Of a DNA stretch of 64,000 bases, positions 1 to 10,366 are shown piece after piece (the first letter of the stretch is position 1; each line of letters begins with the position of its first letter). The stretch is from Mangifera indica. Lineage: Eukaryota > Streptophyta > Magnoliopsida > Sapindales > Anacardiaceae. Location of the stretch: contig NC_058141.1 of assembly GCF_011075055.1 (NCBI RefSeq), positions 14,331,639 to 14,395,638 of the forward strand. The letters run 5' to 3'. Below the pieces are notes generated by a model. That model searched no databases. It saw nothing but the letters and a program-made list of their open reading frames with translations, and was not told the DNA's origin. Position numbers and translations under genes: made by a program.

Positions 1-170
1 AAACGTGAGCATATCATGCTATTTGTGTGCGTGCTAGGCCACGGGAAGCCTCAAAAAATTTATATAAATCATCTGCTGTGACGAATTACTCATAACAAAT
101 CTGCTGGAAATCTCTGTGTTATTTGTGGATTCTGCAATACTTGCCTGACTAATTTGTGTTCTTTCTGTAG

Positions 171-476
171 GCATCTCCTATACAGTTGGCTGGAAGACAA
201 ATCTACATTGAGGAGCGAAGACCAAACAGCAGCAGTACCTCTCGAGGAGGAAGTATGTAGTTCACTTTTTTCTCTTTTCATGCTTCAGAGTGGCCAAATT
301 TTTATTTATTTCTTGAACTGTCATCCAAATTTGATTGACCAGGAAGAGGAAGAGGCAGAAGCAGCTACCAAACAGAGACCTCTAGGAGTGGGCGCTATGG
401 TGGCCGTGGTTTGGGCAGGGGAAGTACCCAAGATGGTGGTGACTACAACAGACTGAGAGGCAATGGTTTCTATTAG
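171..476 (+). CDS. C-terminal end of an NTF2-domain/RRM (G3BP-like) RNA-binding protein, partial
   Basis: Last two coding exons of a gene that begins left of the window: 171-252 (after an acceptor ending ctttctgtag) and 343-476 (TAG at 474-476), joined through a GT-AG intron at 253-342. The first exon encodes the end of an RRM, with GRQIYIEERRPN (the RNP1-side strand and tail). The second encodes a glycine/arginine-rich RGG tail ending in GNGFY. This pairing is typical of plant nuclear transport factor 2 family proteins with an RNA recognition motif, the plant relatives of G3BP stress-granule proteins, which act in the cytoplasm on mRNA. The NTF2 domain is not in the window, so the family call rests on the tail alone. 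A general GR-rich RRM protein is the main alternative. Confidence 0.75.
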
Positions 477-1019
477 AAAGTTTCACAATGAAAGCTGGGA
501 TGCTGGGAGACAAATATTAACAGCAAAATTGTTAGAGGTATTCCTCATAGGTTTTTTGATCTGAGGGTGGCTGAGGTTTGCTGATTTGTGGTTCAAAATT
601 TTCTTGGATTCATGAGAAATATAAATGGAACTTTATGGGGTGTGCCATTGTGTGATGCAAGTGTGGAGGTACTTTTCTTTTGCCGTTTCTATTGTTTCAG
701 AATATGTTTATTCCCCCCTTGAATGATTTTTATCATGCATATTCAGGTGGGATATTTTTGGGACGTTGTGTCTTCTTTCGCAGGAAATGTGATGGGCTAT
801 TTTCGTATATCAGCTTTTCTTGCGTGTCCATATTCTCTGTTTTGTTTTTTGATGCAATTTGATAATGCTAGTACATTACCTTCCCATGCATCTTCCTCGC
901 TGGTAACTTGCCTAAGATTCATCTCTGACAGTCAGTAACCAGTAGCTTGTTTTGGTTGATTTATGACATCAAATAAGTAGAATGACTGCAGAACTTTACT
1001 GCAAGGTTTCCTTCTCCCT
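477..1019. other. 3' UTR of the RRM gene and short spacer
   Basis: T-rich sequence following the TAG at 476, in line with a 3' UTR of several hundred bases. Small open frames here have no family resemblance. The TPR pseudogene on the other strand ends at 1020, so the two loci converge tail to tail. Confidence 0.5.
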
Positions 1020-1895
1020 CTAGGCTCCTCTGTGAAGTCTCTTACCCATGGTATCCAGTTCATCTGGTACACTACATTTATCACCTTCTTCTGTTTCCCC
1101 GATAAAATTAGCATATGATGCGTGCACATTGCTGAAATACAAGTTGATTCTTCCAGCAGTAAAGTAATTAAGCTAAAGAAAGTGGAATGAATACAATGCC
1201 GCATACCTATCTTATGGAGAAGCTTGGATTGCTTTTTCAAAATAGATAGAGGCTCTATCTTCATCGCCTTGAAGCTCCCATGTCGACTTAGTATATTGTG
1301 ACAGAATATCAACATCCCCTGGATTTCCTAGAATTGCACTAGTGTAGTACTCCTGTGCTCTCCCAAAGTCTTTCTTTGTCAAAATCACACAAGTCTATAG
1401 TCACTTGCAATTCATTGTTTAATGGAGAGAATAGGACTCACCTGATACAGAAATTGAGCATAATTTTTCAAGAATAAAGGGTTTCCAGGATTTTCCTCAA
1501 CCATCCTCTTCTAATGTTCCTCAACCCTATGATTATCCCCACCATCCCCACTGGACTCTCCATTAAAGTCAGCGCCTTCCCCGCCAATGCCAATTCCTCT
1601 TGCAAGATACATTTCTTGATCAATAACTTAGTGTTTCCCATTTCGTTCCTGAAACTGAACTCACTTCCTCCATAGCCACTTTGTCAAATTCTAGATCATT
1701 TTCATCTTCCTCGTCTTCATGCCAGCCTAGTATTGTTTCCAACGTCAAGCATTTGCTTCTCCTTGAAAACATCTGGGGTTGGTTCTGATTTTTGTTTGTA
1801 TTATTTTCTTCATCGCTCCAACAAGTATAAGCTAGTGCTTCCGAGTTTCCATCAGACAGGAAATCCATTATGGCAATCAGAGAAATGGTCAGCAA
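1020..1895 (-). pseudogene. Broken TPR-like superfamily protein gene
   Basis: The minus strand keeps three exon-like pieces with intact splice sites: about 1895-1442, 1373-1207 and 1131-1020. They encode the plant TPR-like pattern: an acidic N-terminal region (1620-1895), then EENPGNPLFLKNYAQFLYQ, then FGRAQEYYTSAILGNPGDV and WELQGDEDRASIYFEKAI, then a degenerate YANFIGETEEGD and a TAG at 1020-1022. Three lesions break it. A frame change near 1620-1632 separates the acidic N-terminus from the IDQEMYLARG segment. An in-frame TAG lies at 1511-1513 inside the first TPR helix, and an in-frame TAA at 1212-1214 just before the last exon join. Because introns are kept, it is a decayed gene rather than a retrocopy. 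Alternative: sequence error, but three independent lesions make that unlikely. Confidence 0.7.
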
Positions 1896-3467
1896 CTGCG
1901 GGGAAGAGTTGCAAGGGACAGAAGGTGGGAGTAATTTATTGCCGCGGTTATGGCGGTTGGTATGGGGAAAGACAGGTGGGAGGTGGCACTGGTTCTTGGT
2001 TTCACGGTAATTGTTTATGTTGTTGTTAACGTTTTTGCTGGTACTTCTCTTAGAAAATGAATAATGAGAGGGTCAAGAATTGATGTTGATGCGCTCCTCA
2101 TCTTCATCTTACATACACAAGAAGTTGCTACTTGACTGACTGACACTGTTCAATCGATTCATTTGACAACACGTTGCACAATACATTGTCTTCGAATTGG
2201 TCATAGTTAATAGCCAATGATATAAATCAATATTAATTTCTCAAACAAAATGGTTATATGCCCAACCCAAGAGCTTCATGCCACTTTCTTCCCCAAGGAT
2301 CCAATAGAATACAAGTTGACTGCATGAACTGATTTATCTATGATATAGTAATTAGCCTTGGGTCGGTACGTGAAAAAGATGGCAACGGAGAGGAGCAAGG
2401 CGAGGATCTTAATCCTTATCTTCGTTTTTATAGGATATATCAATCATCGTTTTTATCTTTGCAGGATATATCAATCTCCATCTCCAATCATTCTCGTTAC
2501 GGGAATGACAATGATTCTCCATCATTTTCTCAATAAGAAAAATCTTTTTTTTATCCTCGTAGAGAAAAATTTTCTCCTTGTACCTATAAGAAAAAAATCT
2601 CTTCTTCATACCCGTTAAATATAATATAAATATAATTAAATAACAAATTAAGTTAAATTAAAATCAATTTACTATTTCAAATATCACAAATATCATATAT
2701 TAATCATTTTAATATGTATAATAAAAACCTAATTAAATTTAAAAAAATATAAATAATTTAAAATTATAAAGATATGTTAATATTTTAAATAAATTTATTA
2801 ATATAAAAGGATGTAAATAGGGACAGGATAGGGCGAAATGGGACAAGGAGGGAACACATGTATCATCGTCCTCGATCCATCCCCAATTGGGGAGTTTTTT
2901 TGGTCTCTCTCTTATTTCAGTTTTTCATTTTTATCAAAGAATTTTTTTTTTGTTAGGATTAGAGAAGACCAAAACTTTTAAATTTTGTTAGAAATTGTCA
3001 TCTCTAATATGTGGTTTTAAAAAAAGAGTAACCCTAATAACTGTTTGGAAGCTTCATGATGAATTTATAGTTTTCAGATGAATTTGTGGATCAAAGGTAA
3101 TTTTCCCAAACCCTAATTCATCGATCAAAATTAAAAGCATCAGATCACATGTGAAAATATCACATTTCATAAATGAGCTTTTGAAAAGCATTTTTAAATC
3201 TCGTAATCTCTCTCTTTCTCTCTGTCTCTCTCTCTCTTTCTTAAAATAAAGAAAAATGGGAATAGTGGTTAATTCTCAAATATTAGTATTGCCATAATTC
3301 AGGAGGTTAAAAAAAAAAAGGTCCCACGAAATGTGAGATTTGATCTGACAGAAAATTGGAATACGATACCCAGCTAGAAGAGTGTAAAAGTTTCTGTGCT
3401 GCAACACGAAAACAAATTCGAAACTTAAAGATCGTCTGAGAGATTTGGAACGTTTTCAGGCAGCAGC
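1896..3467. other. Spacer with AT-rich, repeat-like stretch
   Basis: No gene seen. The part from about 2380 to 2910 looks repeat-derived. It starts with GGA/CGA-rich text, holds several similar gatatatcaatc and agaaaaat segments, passes through a strongly AT-rich core (2620-2800) and ends in text rich in GGGACA and CCATCCCCAATTGGGG. I could not define ends or a target duplication. A CT-rich run precedes the next gene. Confidence 0.45.
3208..3241 (+). repeat. CT-rich microsatellite in the leader region of the VPS62-like gene
   Basis: Imperfect (CT)n/(CTTT)n run about 230 bases before the ATG at 3468. Such runs are common in plant 5' leaders and core promoters; no specific role can be shown. 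Confidence 0.7.
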
Positions 3468-6036
3468 ATGTTTGGTTGCCACTGTTTTTATTGGAGCACA
3501 CTCTCCGATTCATCTCCTGCACAACCTCGAACTTTCTCCTTGCCCGCTTCACTTCCCAATTGGCCTCAAGGTATCACAATTTGGATTATAAAGTTTTGAT
3601 CTTTTTGCAAATTCAATCGTGGGCTATTTCATTTTTTGTTTAGTTCTTGTTTTTGGTTCATGGGTTGGATTACCGCTTCTGCATGTGGTCGCGTATTATG
3701 CATTAATGTTGATTTTTGTAGGCGTTAATTGATTGGTGTTGCTTTTAATCTACGTACATTTCATATAATTTTTACTGTAAATTATATTTATGGGCAGTTT
3801 GCGAGCTCATTACGGTTAAAACTTTAGATGATTTGGCTGGATGCTTAACAATTGGCCATCTCTTTGCTCTGTTTGTTTTGGTCAGTCTCTACAGGATCAT
3901 TTGTCATGGCTTGTAGGCAATGAACAAGCTAATTCATGTAAACAACTTACTGGAAAAAGAAAATGTTTTAAAAATTGATAGTTGTGTAGGAATGAGCTTA
4001 TCGAGATTTAAATTGATAATCTGAATGTCTCTGTTATAGTGGTTTATGGTTTTTCAGCATGAAATTATTTTCTTTTATCTGCTTTTTATCCTGTGTCTTT
4101 GTTCTTTATTGTATTTTATATTTTCTTTGTCAAAGCATTTGGAGAAGTGTGTCCTAGACAAGTTTATATAATGTGTGGAGGTTATACTGCAATCTGCTTT
4201 CTAATTTTGTAGTCTTTTCATGGTAGAATATTTCTGATTAAACTTGATTGGTGAATGGACCTGCTTCCTCCCCCACCATTACCTATTAGATTTCTTAGAT
4301 GCCCAAAATTTTAAAGTAAATTCAACTGAATGATATAAAGCAATTCTTTTCTTTACGGGTTGCCATCTCTTTGAGTTCTTGCTTGCTATTATCATACTAA
4401 ACTTTGCAATTGTTTGTTTACTTTCTCAGGTCAAGGATTTGCCTCCGGAAGAATAAATCTTGGAGAAATAGAAGTTGTTCAAATTTCCAGATTTGAGTTC
4501 ATTTGGAGCTGTGATCTTTTGCAGGACAAGAAAAAACAGGTTACATTTTATAAGCCAGTGGGAATTCCTAATGGGTTTTATTGCCTTGGTCACTATTGCC
4601 ATTTCGATAATCGGCCGTTGAGAGGATTTGTTCTTCTGGCTAAGGAGGTGGCTTCTTCTGTACCAGAAGCTAGTCATTTTTCTGATCATGTTTACTCACC
4701 AGCTCTTGAGAAACCTGTTGATTATACATTAGTTTGGAGTTCAGCTGATGAGGATGAGGAGAACTATGAAGGTTGTGGCTTCTTCTGGTTTCCCAAGCCC
4801 CCTGAGGGCTATAAATCCGTGGGATTTTTGGTTACCAACACTCCAAACAAACCTGACTTGGATGAGGTTAGATGCGTTCGAGGTGACCTGACAGGGAAAT
4901 GTGAAGCTTATTGCCTTGTACTTGATACCTGTCTTAAGTTCTCAAATTTTCCATTCCGGGTTTGGGGCACAAGACCTCATGACCGAGGAATGCTGGGTAA
5001 AGGTGTCTCTGTGGGGACATTTTTTTGCAGTAGTGACTTGAACTCTGGGGAAGAGTTGAATATTGCATGCCTGAAGAATTTAGATCCTACGCTACATGCA
5101 ATGCCAAATTGCGATCAGATTCATGGACTCATCAATCATTATGGACCAACTCTTTTCTTTCATCCTGAAGAAATCTATTTGCCATCTTCTGTTTCATGGT
5201 TTTTCAAAAATGGAGCAGAGTTGTACAAAGATGGGGATTTGATTGGTGAGGTCATCGATCCTAGTGGCTCGAATTTACCTGGTGGTGGGACAAATGATAA
5301 GAAATTTTGGATAGACTTGCCGCATGATGACAGGAGACACAGCGTCAAACGTGGAAACTTGGAAACTGCAAAGGTTTATGTTCATGTGAAGCCTGCTCTT
5401 GGTGGGACATTCACCGATATTGCCATGTGGATTTTTTGCCCCTTCAATGGGCCTGGCACTCTCAAAGTTGGAATCATGAACATTGCTCTCAGCAAGATTG
5501 GTCAGCATGTGGGTGACTGGGAACATTTCACACTCCGTATAAGCAACTTCACTGGAGAGTTGTGGTGTATATACTTCTCGCAGCACAGTGGTGGTGAATG
5601 GGTGAATGCATATGATTTGGAATACATAGAGGGGAATAAAGCCATTGTTTACTCCACAAAAAATGGACACGCTAGCTTTCCTCATCCTGGCACCTACATT
5701 CAAGGATCAGCAAAATTAGGAATCGGAGTGAGAAATGATGCTGCTCGTAGTAATTTATTTGTTGATTCAAGCACCCATTATGAACTTGTTGCTGCAGAGT
5801 ATCTTGGAGATGGGGTTGTTACTGAGCCTGGCTGGCTGCAGTTTATGAGAGAATGGGGTCCAAAGATCGTTTACGATTCCAGAACAGAGCTAGATAAAAT
5901 AATGAATATTTTGCCTGTGAGACTTAGGTATCCGTTTGAAACCATGTTTAATAAGCTCCCACTAGAGCTGTACGGGGAGGAAGGTCCTACTGGGCCCAAG
6001 GAGAAGAACAATTGGGTGGGCGATGAAAGAGGCTAG
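3468..6036 (+). CDS. Vacuolar protein sorting-associated protein 62 (VPS62/DUF946) family protein
   Basis: Two exons, 3468-3570 and 4430-6036 (TAG), joined in phase 1 by an 859-bp GT-AG intron and giving 569 residues. Exon 1 encodes the typical start [10 protein letters not shown] followed by a Ser/Pro-rich stretch ending LPNWPQ. The join restores [19 protein letters not shown], the conserved beginning of the DUF946 (PF06101) domain. Other conserved segments are [40 protein letters not shown] and [13 protein letters not shown]. Plant members are named after yeast Vps62, linked to cytoplasm-to-vacuole transport, but their biochemical role is unknown. No signal peptide or membrane segment is obvious. 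An upstream CT run and a long first intron fit a constitutive plant gene. Family call is firm; function is not. Confidence 0.93.
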
Positions 6037-6681
6037 GTTGAATCTGAAATTCAAGCCTGTAATGCCTGTATTATAGTCATAATCTTATAGCGATATTAAA
6101 AGGTAGGATAGAGTTGCATTTAAAGCAAAAGTTGTTATCAGTATGAGGAAGGGTTGTGTGGAATATGCATCATAATCACTGGAAATGATTTTACATTGCA
6201 AACTGGAATTAAACAATTTTATATTGACAGAATTTCTTGGGAGACATAACAAGAGTTGTAAAATAGCTAAGAATGCAGAGAGACTGAGACAATTAATTTC
6301 TGTTGTGCAATTTCACTTGGCCAAGAATCTGGGTTTTGCATTGAACTAAAACTGATGACGAATAAAAGACTAGTTTAGAGAATTACATGAGTCTCCAAGA
6401 AGAGGTCTCCCAAAATCTTGTTCATATTGGTTTTTTTAAAGATGAATTGATCAAGTATTTCTGTTTTACGGGTCCATTGGGGCCGTGATATATGGGCTGC
6501 AGATGCTTAGTCTCTACCCGGTTCTAACCAAAAGCATTTTCGAGTCAAATTAACTCTTTCGAGTGTTCTGACTCTCCAAACAACTTAAATGGTGCAGCCG
6601 GTGCGGCGGAGGTACAAAGTAATCACCTGCTAGAGTCCATATAGTTGAGAAAGAAGAAAAAGTATCAAAAGTCAGAGAGAT
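6037..6681. other. 3' UTR and spacer between the VPS62-like and COA1-like genes
   Basis: Contains the 3' UTR of the VPS62-like gene and the presumed promoter of the next gene. I see no other coding potential. Confidence 0.5.
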
Positions 6682-9312
6682 ATGTTGGCGAGAAGGTTGA
6701 GTTCTTTATTTAGGAGCTCCCAATCTTCGAAGGGTTCTGGGTAGAATTTCTTCTTTTTCTCTTCAATTTTTTTATCAACTTCGTAAGGATTGGATTATTA
6801 ATTCTCTTTATTATATCTTTATTTGGGTCCTTCGTTTTACTTTAATAACAATGCGTGTTTGATTTAGGGTTCTGGTGTTTGACTGGTAAAATGATTTTGC
6901 AGCTCCGCAAAGCCTTCGGATGATGAAAAAAGCAAGTCATATGTTTGTAAAGCCGTGTCTTTTGTCTTGATTATGGTTACCGGTGGTGTGGCTTTGAGCG
7001 CTCTTCACGACCTTGCTATTTATCATAGCTGTAGCAGGTATACTTGTTTAGTCATTTATTTATTCTGTCAGGCTTGCCATTGAGATATCTAAACTTAAAG
7101 TTTTTGTTTTATTAATCAAGAATTCAGGCAAGGCTTCGTAAGATTCTGTAATTTGCGTATTGTGTTCTTGAATTTTATCTTATTGAGCCCTTCATTCAAA
7201 AGGTAGTTACTCGACGTTTGGCAACTTGATTTTGTGTAAGGCTATCTGATTAGAAGTTATAGTTTATGGAACTTTCAAAAAGAGAGTTAGTGCCCAAATC
7301 AGATGTTTTAAATTTATTTGTATATTAATAAATTTTCCTTGCTTTAATGAAACCTAAAACTTCAAACTTTGTAGATCTTTTTCCTTTGAAAACCCAGCAA
7401 TTAGTGTTTGCAGATAGTGTAGGAACTTTATCATAAATGGTGAACCACAAGGATGATGTTATTGTATGAATTATGAAATGTAGATATATGCTGCAAGCCT
7501 CTTGCAAAAATCATTGGTTCTGACTTTAAAAGAATATAATTCAACATTTAAACCAAAGGAATTATTTTTCAGATACCTAGATGCATACCTACCCAACATG
7601 ATCTAATTGAACTAGGGAACTGATTTTACCTGAAAAAAGGAACCTCCAGCATAGGCACCAGCCAAGTTTGTTTACAAACAGTAATCTTATATAAATCCTG
7701 TAGCTCCTCTGCTGAACTAGAACCTATCAACTGGGACTAGTTTTGAACAAATCAGCTGGTTTCTAACTTTAGTTATAATTTTCATCTCCTAAATTTGGGT
7801 ATCTGTGTTGGAAAGGGAGAAAGAGACCGGTTTCCTAGTACTTGAAGGTGGAGATAGGATGAAGTAGAGAAGTAGAAAGTGTTCTCTAGTGCTGTTCAAT
7901 AGAAACTTTTTTGAGCTAGTCAACAAATATTTTGTATGTACCCAGTCTAGTTAGCAAGGGAGTAAATATGCTTCTTTCCTGCTAGTTCTTTGCACTATTC
8001 CATGTTATATCAATTTATGAACAGCATACTGGAAAGCCAAGAATTGCGGCATTTTGTGTGCGTTTTGTTTGTTGAAGGTTTATAATGATGAATGCCAGTT
8101 ATTGTTGCTTTGAAAACTTCTTGGGTTTTCTGTGATTCTTCACTTTTCTAATTCTTATCAAAACAAAAACTTTACTGTATTCACAAGCAAAAACAATTTC
8201 TTAATCTTCTTCTAAAGGTTTTTATAAAATCATTTAACTGAGAAATTTGAAGGCTGCCAATTATATTTATCATTTGCTTAAAAAATTTTCAGCAAGGCCA
8301 TGGAGAAAGCGAGTAAGAATGAGGCTATCATCTTCATCTAAATGTTTTTATAAAATCATTTAACTGAGAAATTTGAAGGCTGCCAATTATATTTATCATT
8401 TGCCTAAAAAATTTCACCAAGGCAAAGGAGAAAGCGAGTAAGAATCAGGCTATCATTAAGTCTATTGGAGAACCAATAAAGAAGGGCCCATGGTACAATG
8501 CATCTCTTGAAGTGACTCACAAGAGACATTCTGTTTCTTGCACATTTCCAGTCTCAGGTCCCCAAGGCAATGGAGTCTTCCAGTTGAAGGCAGTCCAAAA
8601 TGGAGGTTTGTGCCGAATTTAAGTGCCCTGTCTCCTGTACTCTTTATGTTGGATAGGATTTCATCATGTTCTCGAATTTGATTACTAGTCAGCTTACATA
8701 TCTGAGACATTTTCCTGAAACTGTGGTTGCTACTGCTTTTTACCTTTTTTCAGAAAAAGAAGTTCAGCCAAGGATTATTGTTAGTATTTTTTTTAAGGGA
8801 AGAAGAAAATACATGCAAGACTAGTGTTATGTTATATACCATGAGCAATGCTATGTGTATCCAATTTTGGGTACTCAGATGATGTGTCATCATGTGATTG
8901 AATATCACTTAATTCTTAATTCAAAATTATTCAATCACATAATGATATTGGATACCTAATTGGATACTCTGGGTGTACATAGTTTTATCAATATACTATA
9001 TTCTTTATCTGATGTTTGGATTTGAGTTCAGTGAATAGAGTGAGATATAGTGGTAATTTGTCATCACTTTTTAATCTGTTGTGCATTTTTTAGCAATCTT
9101 GTTGTAACTAAATTCTGATATCCTTGTTTTTCCTCTCAGACAGCTGGTTTTCCTCTTTACAGCCACAGAAGTGGGAAATTCTAATCATGGATGCTCTTCT
9201 CCGCATTCCGGAAAACGAAGGGAAGCAACAAACAATGCGAATCAGCATCTCGGACAACTTGTCACCTTCAGCTTCCACCCCTCAACCACAGGAGAAACAA
9301 TGGCAACAGTAA
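6682..9312 (+). CDS. COA1-like (DUF1783) mitochondrial cytochrome oxidase assembly protein gene, probably disrupted
   Basis: Exons 6682-6740 and 6903-7037 encode a basic N-terminus (MLARRLSSLFRSS), likely mitochondrial, and one membrane segment (FVLIMVTGGVALSALHDLAIY). The conserved Coa1 part, KASKNQAIIKSIGEPIKKG to the FPVSGPQGNGVFQLKAV region, ends at 8605; the last exon, 9140-9312, encodes SWFSSLQPQKWEILIMDALL. Family members help build cytochrome c oxidase in the inner mitochondrial membrane. Here a 125-126 bp tandem duplication covers the intron 2/exon 3 border. Copy one keeps the acceptor (AG at 8291-8292), but reading from it hits TAA at 8339-8341, giving about 80 residues. Copy two keeps the coding frame, but its acceptor is AC (8416-8417). 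A weak in-frame acceptor before 8379 would give 197 residues with about 13 extra ones. Confidence 0.72.
8205..8455 (+). repeat. Tandem duplication (2 x about 125 bp) across a splice acceptor
   Basis: Copy one is 8205-8330 and copy two 8331-8455. They are nearly identical over the intron end (tttttataaaatcatttaac to tttatcatttgc) and over the first exon codons (gagaaagcgagtaagaat). The offset is 126 bp, falling to 125 bp after a one-base deletion near the acceptor. The few differences include loss of the AG in copy two. Confidence 0.9.
8846..8988. mobile_element. Short MITE-like element in the last intron of the COA1-like gene
   Basis: The left edge reads gctatgtgtatccaatttt and the right edge ends ggtgtacatagttttat. 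Reverse-complemented, the right edge gives an imperfect inverted repeat (ctatgtacacc) of the left one. The core has mirrored gtgattgaat/attcaatcac. A relative lies at 58765-58931. No clear target duplication was found, so the superfamily is open. Confidence 0.5.
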
Positions 9313-10145
9313 ACTGTAACATTTGATGCTTTTATAGGTTTTCCTTTTCTCTTGCTATTCTTCATGTGGTCATCACAAAAAATTCTGCCACAAAAAATTC
9401 TGCAGAATTTTGTTTGTTTAATAAGAAAAGTTGGCACGTCCATTAGATACAACAGCTATTGTATTTGATAAGCTTGGAATTACAGTTCTGGATTTAGAGT
9501 TGGATATGATCACCAAACATGAAGCTTCATACATTTTGTTGGGTTTGTCCAATGAAACCCTCATCTAATGGCCAGTTTTTATTTATTTTATGCATAATGT
9601 ATATATTATGAACATAAATAATGAATAAAAATTTATACAAATTTATATATAAATGATCTATAGAGATTATTGTTTATATTCTTATAAGATGCCGGAGCAT
9701 TCAATTATGCGGGGTTTTGACGTGGACTCTGTTTCCAGGTCCATAACACCAACCTACACCGTCGATATGGACAACTGCCGTATATGAATTAATTGCTTTG
9801 CCGTAATTCAAACGGAGTTTAAAATGTAATTGATGGCGAGGGTGAGGTTGAGAGTTCGTAATTGATTGTGTTGTCAGTGAGAGGGCGGCGTTTGTGTAAA
9901 TGATGTGGTCCTCTACGTGTCAGAACATCGTGATGAACACGGTGGTCTCCGTTGTCGCGTTGTCTTGGGAGCATTGCGGTGGTTGGCTGCGAGAATTTCG
10001 TGTTTTTATTATTTTTTGTCCAAGCAAACAAAAAGCTGTATGTCTTATCAATTCCAATTTATGATTTTTTTTTTGAATTTAAAGGAAGTTAAAATTAGTG
10101 GATTGAGTTGACCAACAACGATAGACTCCAGAAGAAATAAAAAAG

Positions 10146-10268
10146 ATGGAGGCGCATAAAGCCGACAGGTGGGGCATACGGCAATCGCCATCACCACTAC
10201 CACCACCAATCCTAATTTTGTTTTCTTTGTTAAAACTAGTTGTCGTCTATAGAATCCTCGAAACTTAA
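10146..10268 (+). other. Possible upstream ORF (40 codons) ahead of IAA11
   Basis: ATG at 10146 opens 40 codons ending in TAA at 10266-10268, about 100 bp before the main ATG and in the same direction. The peptide starts MEAHKADRWG and has a proline run. Whether it lies in the transcribed leader is not known from sequence. Confidence 0.3.
10162..10167 (-). promoter_or_regulatory. Possible auxin response element (TGTCGG on the minus strand)
   Basis: CCGACA on the plus strand is the reverse complement of TGTCGG, a high-affinity ARF binding hexamer. It lies about 200 bp before the ATG of an Aux/IAA gene, many of which are auxin-induced. A single hexamer is weak evidence. Confidence 0.25.
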
Positions 10269-10366
10269 ACCACTTCTTCTCTTTCTTCTTTGTTTTACTT
10301 GATCTTTTTATGTAAACAATCTGTCTTGTTTGTTCTTCTTCTTCTTTTTCTTTTCTCTCTGTAGAT

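Larger units (their letters stand above)
9313..10366. other. Spacer and promoter/5' leader region of the IAA11-like gene
   Basis: Intergenic. The first half is AT-rich. The second half holds the presumed promoter of the Aux/IAA gene, a small upstream open frame (10146-10268) and a TTC-rich leader right before the ATG. No other gene was seen. Confidence 0.5.

Noticed and set aside
932..1315. 127-codon minus-strand frame taken as one gene
   Set aside because: It runs in the wrong frame through introns and exons of the TPR pseudogene; the TPR pieces are read in other frames.
5275..5703. 142-codon minus-strand frame
   Set aside because: Antisense shadow of the VPS62-like exon; no family features.
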